Origin: Actinomycetales bacterium
GTDB lineage: Bacteria; Actinomycetota; Actinomycetes; Actinomycetales; Cellulomonadaceae
NCBI GenBank assembly: GCA_020444245.1
Contig: JAHLLI010000002.1
Coordinates: 124,001-188,000, forward strand
Length of the DNA: 64,000 nucleotides
Direction of reading: 5' to 3'
Of the stretch, positions 16,979-24,887 are shown in pieces. The translations under genes and the position numbers were made by a program. Numbering within the stretch: position 1 is the stretch's first letter; each line of letters opens with the position of its first letter. The notes under the pieces were generated by a model. The model searched no databases. It saw only the letters and a program-made list of their open reading frames with translations, and was not told the DNA's origin.

Positions 16979-18226
16979 TCAGGCCGCAGGCGCCTTGACC
17001 GGGCTCCCGGCCTTCCAGACGTGGGTGACCCGATCCGGGTTCGCAAGGATCGTGACGTCCAGGGTCGGGTCGCCGTCGACCGCGATGACGTCGGCGTCGT
17101 ACCCGGCGACCAGCCGCCCCGACCGGGGCGCCTGCGGTCCGAGGGTGGCGGGGGCGCTCGCGGTGGCCGCCTCGATCGCCTCCAGCGGGGTGTAGCCGAC
17201 GTCGACCAGGTGGCCCAGCTCCTCGCCGTCCAGCCCGAGCGGGACGAGCGTGCCGGGGCCGACGGTGGCGAAGTCCGTCCCGGCCGCGATCGTCACGCCC
17301 GCCTCGCGCGCGACGTGCATCGACTCGGCGTGCCGGTCGACGATCGCCCGGATCTTGGTCGCGGCGAACGGCGGCACCTTGTCGACCATCAGGGTCATCC
17401 GCGCCACGATCGCCCGCGTCGAGACCAGGATCGCGCCGGCCTCCCGCATCGCGGTCGCGGCCTCCTCGTCGAGGTAGGTGCCGTGCTCGATGGTGCGGCA
17501 GCCGGCCTCCAGGGCGGCCATGATGCCCGGCTTGCCGTGGCAGTGCGCCGCGACGACGCGCTCGGCGCGGCCGGCCTCCTCGACGATCGCGCGCAGCTCC
17601 TCGCCCGAGAACTGCTGGTGGATCGGGTGGTCCACCTCGCTGAGCACGCCGCCTGAGGCGCAGATCTTGATGACCCGGGCGTTCTTGCGCAGCTGGAGGC
17701 GGACTGCCTTCAGGCAGTCCGGCACCCCGTCGCACAGCTGGGTGGCGCCCTCGTGGGCGCTGTAGTCCATCACCGTCGCGAGCGAGTGCCCGTGGAAGTC
17801 GGCGTGGCCGCCGGTCGGGCTCAGGATGGAGCCGGCCGCGTAGATCGTCGGCCCGGTCAGGGTGCCCTCGTCGATCGCGCGGGCCAGGAAGACGCCGTGC
17901 CCGCCCAGCTCCCGCACGCTGGTGAACCCGGCCTGGATCACGTCGGCGGCCGAGCGCACGGCCCGCGCCACGGACACCGAGTGCGGCTCGGTCAGGAGCT
18001 TGCCGAGGTCGAGGTCGCGCACCCCCATGAAGTGCGCGTGGGTGTCCCACAGGCCCGGCATCACGGTGGGCACCCTGGTGACCGGCCCGTCGTGCGGCGG
18101 TGCGTCGGCGGCAGGTCCGGCATAGGCGATGCGCGCGCCGTCCAGCACCACGACGCCGTCGGTGACGGGTGCGCCTCGACCGGGCACCAGCAGGTCGGCC
18201 TCGATCCTGACGGCTGAGGGGGTCAT
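16979..18226 (-). CDS. Metal-dependent amidohydrolase (prolidase/imidazolonepropionase-like)
   Basis: A 415-residue cytoplasmic TIM-barrel hydrolase. The likely metal ligands are visible: HAHFMG after the first strand, Lys in VIKICASGG, His in AAHCHGKPG, His in TIEHGTYL and Asp in AAGTDFA. This ordering fits the subgroup annotated as Xaa-Pro dipeptidase-like or Met-dependent hydrolase A. Substrates in the family are acyl-amino acids and dipeptides; the one here is unknown. ATG 18226 was chosen; a GTG one codon upstream is equally possible. No signal peptide. Confidence 0.85.
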   Translation of the reverse strand: MTPSAVRIEADLLVPGRGAPVTDGVVVLDGARIAYAGPAADAPPHDGPVTRVPTVMPGLWDTHAHFMGVRDLDLGKLLTEPHSVSVARAVRSAADVIQAGFTSVRELGGHGVFLARAIDEGTLTGPTIYAAGSILSPTGGHADFHGHSLATVMDYSAHEGATQLCDGVPDCLKAVRLQLRKNARVIKICASGGVLSEVDHPIHQQFSGEELRAIVEEAGRAERVVAAHCHGKPGIMAALEAGCRTIEHGTYLDEEAATAMREAGAILVSTRAIVARMTLMVDKVPPFAATKIRAIVDRHAESMHVAREAGVTIAAGTDFATVGPGTLVPLGLDGEELGHLVDVGYTPLEAIEAATASAPATLGPQAPRSGRLVAGYDADVIAVDGDPTLDVTILANPDRVTHVWKAGSPVKAPAA

Positions 18227-18290
18227 CACGGCGTCCTTCGCGTCGGTGCTGGGGCGCCTCGCAGTCAAGCACAGCCGGCCGGCCGCGGGC

Positions 18291-19529
18291 TCACGCCCTG
18301 GCGAGCGTCCCGGTGGCCCAGGCGATCGCCTGGACGTGCGCCTCGGCCATCCGGCGGGACAGCTCGTCGCCACAGCCGTGCGAGCCTTCGAGGTAGTCCT
18401 CGACGAGGCCGAGCAGGGCCCCCAGCGGGCCCGAGCGGGCCACCAGCGCCTCGCGCAGCTCCCCGGAGAGCCCGAGCCTCTCCAGCACGACGTCGAACGG
18501 GATCCCCAGCACCACGTCGAGCCGGCTCACGAGGCCGGCGGTGAACGCCACGTCCGGCCTCAGGTCGTCGACCGCCGCGAGGAGCTCGCAGGTCCTGGCG
18601 CGGATCACGGCGTCGGTGAGCCGGGCCGCGTCGGATCCGCCGGCGTTCGCGGCGACCATGAGCATCACCCACGACTTCAGCCGCTGGGTGCCGAGCATGA
18701 CCAGGGCCTCGCGCACCGAGGAGAACCGGCGCCGGGCCCCCGAGGCCGCCGCGTTCGCGGCCTGGAGCACCCGGATCGTGAGCGCTGCGTCACGGTAGAC
18801 GACCTGCTCGAGCTCCTCGATGGACAGGTCGGGGTCGACGAGCAGGGCGAGCACCTCGAGCGCGGCGACCGTGCTCGGATCCAGCGCCGTCGTGCTCACC
18901 GTCTCGGGCCGCAGGAGGTGGTAGCCCTGGAACAGCTCGAAGCCCAGGTCGGTGCACCGGCGCAGGTCCTCGGCGGTCTCGACGCGTTCGGCGACGAGCA
19001 GCACGTCGTGGTGCCGCAGCCGCGCGACGGTGTCGGCCAGCCCGTCCCCGCACAGCTGGGAGATGTTGATCTTGACGTAGGTGGCGTCGTCGAGCAGGCG
19101 GATCCGGTCGGACTGGTCCCACAGGAAGTCGTCCAGCGCGACCGTGAACCCAGCCTCGCGCAGCCGCCGGACACCCGCGGCGACCTCGTCGTCGACCGGG
19201 AAGGTCTCCAGCACCTCCAGGACCGTGCCCTCGGGTGCGAACGGGACGGCTTCGTCGTCGACGAAGAACGGCCGGGTGAGGTTCACGAACCCGAGCCCCC
19301 CGCCCACCAGCTGACGGAGTCCGAAGGCGGTGAACGTCGCCAGGATGACGGCGGTGGTGGCCGCGTCGCCCGGGTCGACGCCGGTCTCGGCGCCCGACGT
19401 CGTGGCCTCGGCGTGGCCGCGGAAGAGCAGCTCGTAGCCCACGGTCGAGCGTGCGGCGTCGACGATCGGCTGGCGGCCCACGTGCACCCGGCGGAGCCCG
19501 GGCAGGCCTGCGATGACGTCGGATCCCAC
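18291..19529 (-). CDS. Degenerate EAL plus HDOD-domain signalling protein
   Basis: A 412-residue protein of the YuxH type. The N-terminal EAL-like domain (~14-205) has YELLFRG at 32-38 where active enzymes have EAL-R. The substitutions suggest no phosphodiesterase activity, although LDDFLWDQSD, VKINIS and ERVETAEDL keep the fold. The C-terminal HDOD domain (~210-395) is a non-catalytic HD-like output domain. Such proteins act by binding partners, sometimes controlling motility or c-di-GMP turnover. GTG start at 19529. It is one of five c-di-GMP-related genes in this region. Confidence 0.85.
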   Translation of the reverse strand: MGSDVIAGLPGLRRVHVGRQPIVDAARSTVGYELLFRGHAEATTSGAETGVDPGDAATTAVILATFTAFGLRQLVGGGLGFVNLTRPFFVDDEAVPFAPEGTVLEVLETFPVDDEVAAGVRRLREAGFTVALDDFLWDQSDRIRLLDDATYVKINISQLCGDGLADTVARLRHHDVLLVAERVETAEDLRRCTDLGFELFQGYHLLRPETVSTTALDPSTVAALEVLALLVDPDLSIEELEQVVYRDAALTIRVLQAANAAASGARRRFSSVREALVMLGTQRLKSWVMLMVAANAGGSDAARLTDAVIRARTCELLAAVDDLRPDVAFTAGLVSRLDVVLGIPFDVVLERLGLSGELREALVARSGPLGALLGLVEDYLEGSHGCGDELSRRMAEAHVQAIAWATGTLARA

Positions 19530-19598
19530 GTCCTACCTTCGGCAGACCGGCCCGACTCTGGAGAGGTCCCCGGCGGGCGCCCGGTGTGGCGCGGCGGG

Positions 19599-20162
19599 TC
19601 AGGCGCCCCCGGCGGCGTGCGCGGCGAGGAAATCCTCGACCTCGTCGAGCTGCTCGGGCGTGAGACCGGGGCTGGTGCTCGGCCGCAGCAGGCAGGCGGG
19701 CAGGTCCCGGTGGCGGGCGCGGAGCTCGTCGGCGACCTCGGCGGTGAGGTCGTCGTCGGTGAAGACGTAGGGCCGGGGCTCGTCGTCGAGCCAACGCGAG
19801 ACCGCCTCGACCTTCCACCACGGTGCCGACGACCAACCCGGCAGCGGCGAGCAGCGCAGGTCGTCGGGATAGGGCGCGACCGGCCACGGCGGCAGGTCCA
19901 GCGCGGGCGCGAGGTGCTCGGCGGCGTCCGCGCCCCACGTCGTGCACCAGACGACGGACGCGTGCCCGTTCCGGTGCAGCTCGCCCAGGTGCGCGACCAG
20001 CTGGTCGGCCACGGCGACGGTGAACGCGCCCACGCTCGTGCCGACCCGCGCCGAGCGGTACGTCCAGGCGCCGCCGTCACGCGACCGGACGGTCTCGACG
20101 GGCGGGGGGAAGGCGTTGAGCACCCCGTCCACGTCGAGGAACCACCACGGCGCACCGGCCAC
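19599..20162 (-). CDS. HAD-superfamily phosphatase-like protein
   Basis: A 187-residue protein. The N-terminal motif WWFLDVDGVLNAF contains the nucleophile and acid DxD of HAD hydrolases. SVVWCTTWG is the likely motif II (Thr) and YVFTDDDL near residue 140 a motif IV-like acidic pair. It resembles the short HAD domains described with RNA-repair systems, but no ligase or repair partner is present here. Substrate unknown. The start is GTG 20162. It probably stands alone between the EAL-HDOD gene and the response regulator gene. Confidence 0.7.
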   Translation of the reverse strand: MAGAPWWFLDVDGVLNAFPPPVETVRSRDGGAWTYRSARVGTSVGAFTVAVADQLVAHLGELHRNGHASVVWCTTWGADAAEHLAPALDLPPWPVAPYPDDLRCSPLPGWSSAPWWKVEAVSRWLDDEPRPYVFTDDDLTAEVADELRARHRDLPACLLRPSTSPGLTPEQLDEVEDFLAAHAAGGA

Positions 20163-20196
20163 TCGTCGACGGTAGCGGGTGTCGCGCTCGCGGCTC

Positions 20197-20865
20197 TCAG
20201 CGCGCCCCGGGCACCACCACGCCGCTCTCGTAGGCGAGCACCACCAGCTGCGCGCGGTCCCGGCAGCCCAGCTTCATGAGCAGCGAGCTCACGTGCGTCT
20301 TCACGGTGGCGTAGGAGACCACGAGCTCCGCGGCGATCTCCTGGTTGGACCGCCCGGCGGCCACCGCGCGCCACACCTGGAGCTCGCGCTCCGTCAGCGT
20401 GTCGAGCCCGGCGGCGTCCCGTCGCGGCTCGCGAGGCGAGCGTCGGACGAACTCCTCGACCAGCCGGCGGGTGACCGACGGCGCGAGCAGGGCCTCGCCG
20501 GCGGCCACCACCCGGATCGCGGCGAGCAGGTCCTCGGGCGCGGTGTCCTTGGGCAGGAACCCGCTGGCGCCGGCGCGCAGGGCGGCGAACACGTGCTCGT
20601 CGAGGTCGAACGTGGTGAGCACCAGGACCCGGGTGCCGGCCGTCGCGGGGTCGGCGATCAGGGCGCGGGTGGCCGCGAGCCCGTCGGACCGCGGCATCCG
20701 GATGTCCATCAGCACGACGTCGGGGTGCTCCCGGCGCACCAGTGCCACCGCGTCGAGCCCGTCGGACGCCTCGCCGACGACCTCGAGGTCCGGCTCCGCC
20801 CTGAGCAGCACGCTGAGCCCGCGGCGCACCAGCGCCTCGTCGTCCACCACGGCGACCCGGATCAT
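20197..20865 (-). CDS. NarL/FixJ-family response regulator
   Basis: A 222-residue two-component regulator. The receiver domain (1-120) has the acidic pocket D8-D9, phospho-acceptor D54 (VVLMDIRMP), the Thr of VLVLTTFD and the Lys of FLPKD. A LuxR-type helix-turn-helix follows at ~155-215 (LTERELQVWRAVAAGRSNQE). The ATG overlaps the TGA of the sensor kinase gene (ATGA), so the pair is translationally coupled. It should bind DNA when phosphorylated by the kinase encoded just upstream. The targets are unknown; the divergent gene at 22222 is an obvious candidate. Confidence 0.93.
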   Translation of the reverse strand: MIRVAVVDDEALVRRGLSVLLRAEPDLEVVGEASDGLDAVALVRREHPDVVLMDIRMPRSDGLAATRALIADPATAGTRVLVLTTFDLDEHVFAALRAGASGFLPKDTAPEDLLAAIRVVAAGEALLAPSVTRRLVEEFVRRSPREPRRDAAGLDTLTERELQVWRAVAAGRSNQEIAAELVVSYATVKTHVSSLLMKLGCRDRAQLVVLAYESGVVVPGAR

Positions 20866-22028
20866 GTGCCGCTGCCCAGGGGAAGTCGTGCCGCGACCCG
20901 GTACCCGCCCTCGGCCCGCGGACCGGTGGCGAGCGTGCCGCCCCACACCGCGACGCGCTCGGCCATGCCGAGCTGGCCGTGCCCGACCGCGGGCGGGCCG
21001 GCGTCGCCCCGGGCGCCTCGACCGTCGTCGGTCACCTCGACGAGCAGGGCGCCGTCCTCGCGCCGGAGTGTGACGGTCGCCCGCGCCGGGCCGGCGTGCT
21101 TGAGGACGTTGGTCAGCGACTCCTGGACCACCCGGTAGGCGGTGAGCCCGAGCGCGACCGGGACGGACTCGGCGTCGGTGACCCGCAGCTCGACGGGCAC
21201 CCCGGCCGCCGTGACGTCGGCCGCCAGGTCGCCCAGCGCGTCCAGGCCGGGCGGCGGGGCGTAGCCGCGGGCGTCGTCGGCGCGCAGCCCGGCGAGGATC
21301 CGCCGGATCTCGGCGAGGGCGCCGCGGCTGCGCTCGGAGACCGCGACCAGGCACTGCTTGGCCTCGGCCGGGTCGGCGTCGATCACGCGCGCGCCGACCT
21401 GGGCCTGCACCGCGATCACCCCGAGGGTGTGGCCGATGACGTCGTGCAGCTCCTGGGCGATGTGCAGCCGCTCGTCGGCGACGGCGCGACGGGCTTCCTC
21501 CGCCCTGGCCCGCTCGGCCAGCTCGGCCCGGTCCGCCAGCAGGGCAGCGGTCCGGCGCCGGTCGTTGATCGAACGTCCGAGCCCGAACGCGCCGGCGAAC
21601 AGGGCGACGTTGGTCGCGAGCTCGCCGAAGCCGAGGCCGTCGCGTGGGGCGATCGCCACGGCGCCGAGGACCACCACGGCGTACCCCGCCGCGACCGCCG
21701 TCGCCCGGGCGCTGGACCAGGCGGCCACCGAGTACGCCGCCAGGAACAGACCCGAGCCGATCACGGCGGAGGTGTAGCCGAGCACCAGCAGCGCCACCAC
21801 CGGGACGGAGGCCGCGACCAGCACCGCGAGTGGCGCCCGGCGCCGGGCCACGTAGGGTGCGGCGCTCAGGGCGACCAGGGCCACGTAGCCGGCGTCCGGC
21901 TCCCGGGCCGGGCTGCCCACGACGGCGGACAGCACCGCACCGGTGAACAGCAGGGCGGCGAGCACCGAGTCGAGCAGCCAGGGTCGCTCGGCGTCGAGTG
22001 CGCGCAGCCGTGCCCACCGAGCTCCCAT
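20862..22028 (-). CDS. Sensor histidine kinase (HisKA_3 type)
   Basis: A 388-residue membrane kinase. Five or six transmembrane helices occupy ~18-155 with little extracytoplasmic sequence. The dimerisation/phosphoacceptor helix follows with H195 (LHIAQELHDVIGHTLG), then an ATPase domain with N-box QESLTNVLKH and G-box DDGRGA and GHGQLGMAERV. This is the common actinobacterial DesK/NarX-like layout that senses membrane or envelope state. It forms an overlapping operon with the response regulator. ATG start at 22028. Confidence 0.93.
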   Translation of the reverse strand: MGARWARLRALDAERPWLLDSVLAALLFTGAVLSAVVGSPAREPDAGYVALVALSAAPYVARRRAPLAVLVAASVPVVALLVLGYTSAVIGSGLFLAAYSVAAWSSARATAVAAGYAVVVLGAVAIAPRDGLGFGELATNVALFAGAFGLGRSINDRRRTAALLADRAELAERARAEEARRAVADERLHIAQELHDVIGHTLGVIAVQAQVGARVIDADPAEAKQCLVAVSERSRGALAEIRRILAGLRADDARGYAPPPGLDALGDLAADVTAAGVPVELRVTDAESVPVALGLTAYRVVQESLTNVLKHAGPARATVTLRREDGALLVEVTDDGRGARGDAGPPAVGHGQLGMAERVAVWGGTLATGPRAEGGYRVAARLPLGSGT

Positions 22029-22221
22029 GCGTCGAGGCTAGTCAGCCGATGCCGCACGGCTCATCGGTCCTCGGACCCATCGTCGTCTCCCTCCGCAGAC
22101 GGAGACGCGGCCGGTTCCCCCTGCCCACGGGGGTCGGCAGGTTCGGCCGTGCGCCCGACGACGCGGGACGCGGCGGACGCGAGTCTGGACACGTTCCGTC
22201 CAGCTCGACGAGAGGACCCCC

Positions 22222-22788
22222 ATGTCCACCCCCGGACCGACCCGTCCCACGGCGGGCGCCCGCCGATCCGCCGGCCCGCGGCGGGCCTATCTGCTCGCGG
22301 GCCTCGTCGCGTTTAGCGGGCTGCTCGGCGCCGGCGCCTGGGCGAGCCTCGCGCTCCTGGCCGAGATCGACCGGCCCGCCGGCTTCGAGCGCATCACCAC
22401 GCCGGGGGAGGGACAGGTCCGGCTCGACGAGGACGTGACCAGGGTCGTCTTCGCCGAGCAGGCGGGCCGGCCCGACCCGTCCCAGATCACCGTCACCGGG
22501 CCCGACGGCGAGCCGGTCCCGGTGCGGCCCTACCGCGGCGACCTGCGGTACGACGTGCCCGGGTCCGACGGCGACGTGGCCACCGCGGTGGCCGCGTTCG
22601 TCGCGCCCTCCGCGGGGACCTACCACGTGGGCAGCACGACGTTCGACGGGGTTCTCGCGGTGGGTCCGGACCTCGCGGCCGGGACCGTCCGAGCCGTCAC
22701 CTGGCCGAGCGTCGCCGCCCTGGTGGCCCTTGCCGTCGGGGTCGCCATCGCCGTCCGCGCCACCGCCCGCCACACCCCAGGAGCCTGA
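22222..22788 (+). CDS. Hypothetical membrane protein with two flanking TM helices
   Basis: A 188-residue protein. One transmembrane helix (~22-45) is followed by a ~100-residue beta-rich extracytoplasmic domain (GFERITTPGEGQVRLDEDVT, VAAFVAPSAGTYHVGS) and a second helix (~160-178). I do not recognise the family. It is divergent from the two-component system and one base upstream of the membrane-fused hydrolase gene, so the two are surely co-transcribed. It may be the target or sensor partner of the two-component system; that is inference. ATG 22222 has AGAGGA upstream. Confidence 0.65.
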   Translation: MSTPGPTRPTAGARRSAGPRRAYLLAGLVAFSGLLGAGAWASLALLAEIDRPAGFERITTPGEGQVRLDEDVTRVVFAEQAGRPDPSQITVTGPDGEPVPVRPYRGDLRYDVPGSDGDVATAVAAFVAPSAGTYHVGSTTFDGVLAVGPDLAAGTVRAVTWPSVAALVALAVGVAIAVRATARHTPGA

Positions 22789-22789
22789 G

Positions 22790-24328
22790 ATGACCCGCAC
22801 CGGATCCCTGATGGACCACCCCGTGGCCGACCCCGGGACGACCGTTGCCCGGCGCCCGTGGGCCCGGCGAGCGACCCGCCTCGGGCTCGTCGCCGTGCTC
22901 GCCGCGCTCGCAGCCCTGGCGTTGGCCGTCGTGATGCCGCGCGGCCCGATGACCACCGGGCAGTCCGTGACGGCCCTGCTGGTCGCGGTCACTGCCGGCG
23001 CCGGCGCGGGGGCCTGGACGGCGAGCCGCTGGGCAGCACCCGTCGCGCTGCTCGGCTGGGTCGGGGCGTTCGAGCTGGTGCGGCTCGGCGTCGACGGGCC
23101 GACCGTCGATGCGGTGCGGTTCGACTCGGTGTTCGCGATCGGCGCGATGATCGCCGGGCGCGGGTTCGACACCGTGGTCATGGGCGTGCCGCTGGTCGTC
23201 GCTGCGCTGGGCGGGGCCGCCTGGGCCCGGCGGCGCGGGGGCCGGGTGGCACCGTCGCGTGTGCGCCGCGTGCTGGGCCGGGCAGGCCTGGTCGCCGGCG
23301 TTCTCGTGGTCGCGGTGACCGCCGCCGCGCTGGTCCGTCCGGCGAGCACCGAGGCGATCCTCGGACCCGACGGGCGCCCGCTCGCGGGGAGCGTCGCCGA
23401 GCTGGTCACCGTTCCGATCGGCGGGCACGACCAGTCGCTGATGATCCGCGGGGTGGACGCCGACGCACCCGTGCTGCTCTTCCTCGAGGGCGGGCCTGGC
23501 GGCACGGCCGTCGGGTCGATGCGCTACTCGGGCGAGGCGCTGGAGCAGGACTTCGTGGTGGCGACCTGGGACCAGCGCGGCACCGGCCGCTCGGCCGACC
23601 AGCTCGAGCCCGTCGCCACGCTGACCCTGGACCGGATGGTCGCCGACGGCATCGAGGTCGCCGAGTACCTGTGCGACCGGTTCGACGAGGACGGCGTGTA
23701 CCTGGTCGGCAGCTCGTGGGGCACGACCCTCGGGGTGCTCGTCGCCCAGCAGCGCCCGGATCTGGTCACCGCCTACGTCGGCGCCGGGCAGATGGTCAGC
23801 CAGGCGGAGACCGACCGGCTGATGTACGCCGAGTCGCTCGCGTACGCGACCCGCTCGGGCGACCTCGACTTCGCCGCCGACCTGCTCGCGGTGGGGCCCC
23901 CGCCGTACGACGACGCCCTCGCCTACCCGATCGCGCTGTCCTCGAACCCGGAGTGGAGCGACTTCCGGCCGGGCCCGGACCACGACTGGCGCGCGTCGTA
24001 CCCGGTCAGCCTCTTCGTCGCCGAGTACACGCTCACCGAGCAGCTGCGGTCGGTCGCGGGCCTGTACGAGACGTTCAGCGTGCTGTACCCGCAGCTGCTG
24101 GGCCTGGACTTCCGCCGTGACGTGACCCGGCTCGAGGTGCCCGTGCTGCTGGTGCAGGGTGTGCACGAGGCCCAGGGCCGCGACGTGCTCGCCCGCGAGT
24201 GGTTCGCACAGCTCGACGCGCCGTCCAAGCAGCTGATCACGTTCGACCACTCCGGTCACACCCCGCACCTGGACGAGCCGGGGCGCTTCGCCGCGGCGAT
24301 GGTCGAGCTCCGGGACGCGGTCGCCTGA
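22790..24328 (+). CDS. Membrane-anchored alpha/beta hydrolase, proline-iminopeptidase-like
   Basis: A 512-residue protein. The first ~190 residues hold about five transmembrane helices, followed by an alpha/beta hydrolase domain. The oxyanion segment is EGGPGG, the strand WDQRGTGRS follows, the nucleophile is S309 in GSSWG, and the catalytic His is in DHSGHTPHLDEP. This resembles proline iminopeptidases and related S33 peptidases fused to a membrane region. It should act on a peptide or ester at the outer face of the membrane; the substrate is unknown. It is coupled to the preceding gene with a CAGGAG ribosome-binding site. Confidence 0.8.
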   Translation: MTRTGSLMDHPVADPGTTVARRPWARRATRLGLVAVLAALAALALAVVMPRGPMTTGQSVTALLVAVTAGAGAGAWTASRWAAPVALLGWVGAFELVRLGVDGPTVDAVRFDSVFAIGAMIAGRGFDTVVMGVPLVVAALGGAAWARRRGGRVAPSRVRRVLGRAGLVAGVLVVAVTAAALVRPASTEAILGPDGRPLAGSVAELVTVPIGGHDQSLMIRGVDADAPVLLFLEGGPGGTAVGSMRYSGEALEQDFVVATWDQRGTGRSADQLEPVATLTLDRMVADGIEVAEYLCDRFDEDGVYLVGSSWGTTLGVLVAQQRPDLVTAYVGAGQMVSQAETDRLMYAESLAYATRSGDLDFAADLLAVGPPPYDDALAYPIALSSNPEWSDFRPGPDHDWRASYPVSLFVAEYTLTEQLRSVAGLYETFSVLYPQLLGLDFRRDVTRLEVPVLLVQGVHEAQGRDVLAREWFAQLDAPSKQLITFDHSGHTPHLDEPGRFAAAMVELRDAVA

Positions 24329-24430
24329 AGCTGCCCCGCGACGTGCGTGGCGGTGGTAGACACGAAGGAAGTCGGCCCGTGGGCCCGAGGCTCCGGGCCG
24401 GTGCCCTACCGAGCAGCGAGGAGTCCTGAG

Positions 24431-24823
24431 ATGCAGTTCGAGCGGGCCGTGGACGTCCACCTCCCCTTCGCCGACGCGATGGCGCGCACCAGGGAGGCGC
24501 TGGCCGCCCAGGGCTTCGGCATCCTCACCGAGATCGACATGGAGGCGACCCTGCGCGCCAAGCGGGGGGCGGAGATCGGGCCCTACGTGATCCTGGGCGC
24601 GTGCAACCCCGCACTCGCCGAGGGCGCGCTCGCCGCGGACCCGCGGATCGGCGTGCTGCTGCCGTGCAGCGTCGTGGTCCGGGCGACCGGACCGGACACC
24701 ACCCGGGTGCACGTCTTCGACCCGGACCTGATCGCCGAGCTCACCGGTGTCGAGGGCCTGACCGCGTACGCCGACGACGCCGGCGCTCGCGTCCAGGCCG
24801 CGCTGGACGACCTGGGGTCGTAG
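24431..24823 (+). CDS. DUF302-family protein
   Basis: A 130-residue protein. The segments MARTREALAAQGFGILTEID, YVILGACNPALAEGAL and IGVLLPCSVVVR are characteristic of the DUF302 fold. Function is unknown; some relatives are linked to thiol, sulfur or copper chemistry. Two Cys (AC in GACNP and PCSV) are at the family positions. ATG 24431 follows GAGGAGTCCTGAG, giving a good ribosome-binding site. It is probably a short separate unit after the hydrolase. Confidence 0.85.
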   Translation: MQFERAVDVHLPFADAMARTREALAAQGFGILTEIDMEATLRAKRGAEIGPYVILGACNPALAEGALAADPRIGVLLPCSVVVRATGPDTTRVHVFDPDLIAELTGVEGLTAYADDAGARVQAALDDLGS

Positions 24824-24887
24824 GCGTTCGGGGGATCATCGCGACCAGTTCCTCACATGACCCCGGTCGGGTGTCGATGGTGAGCCC

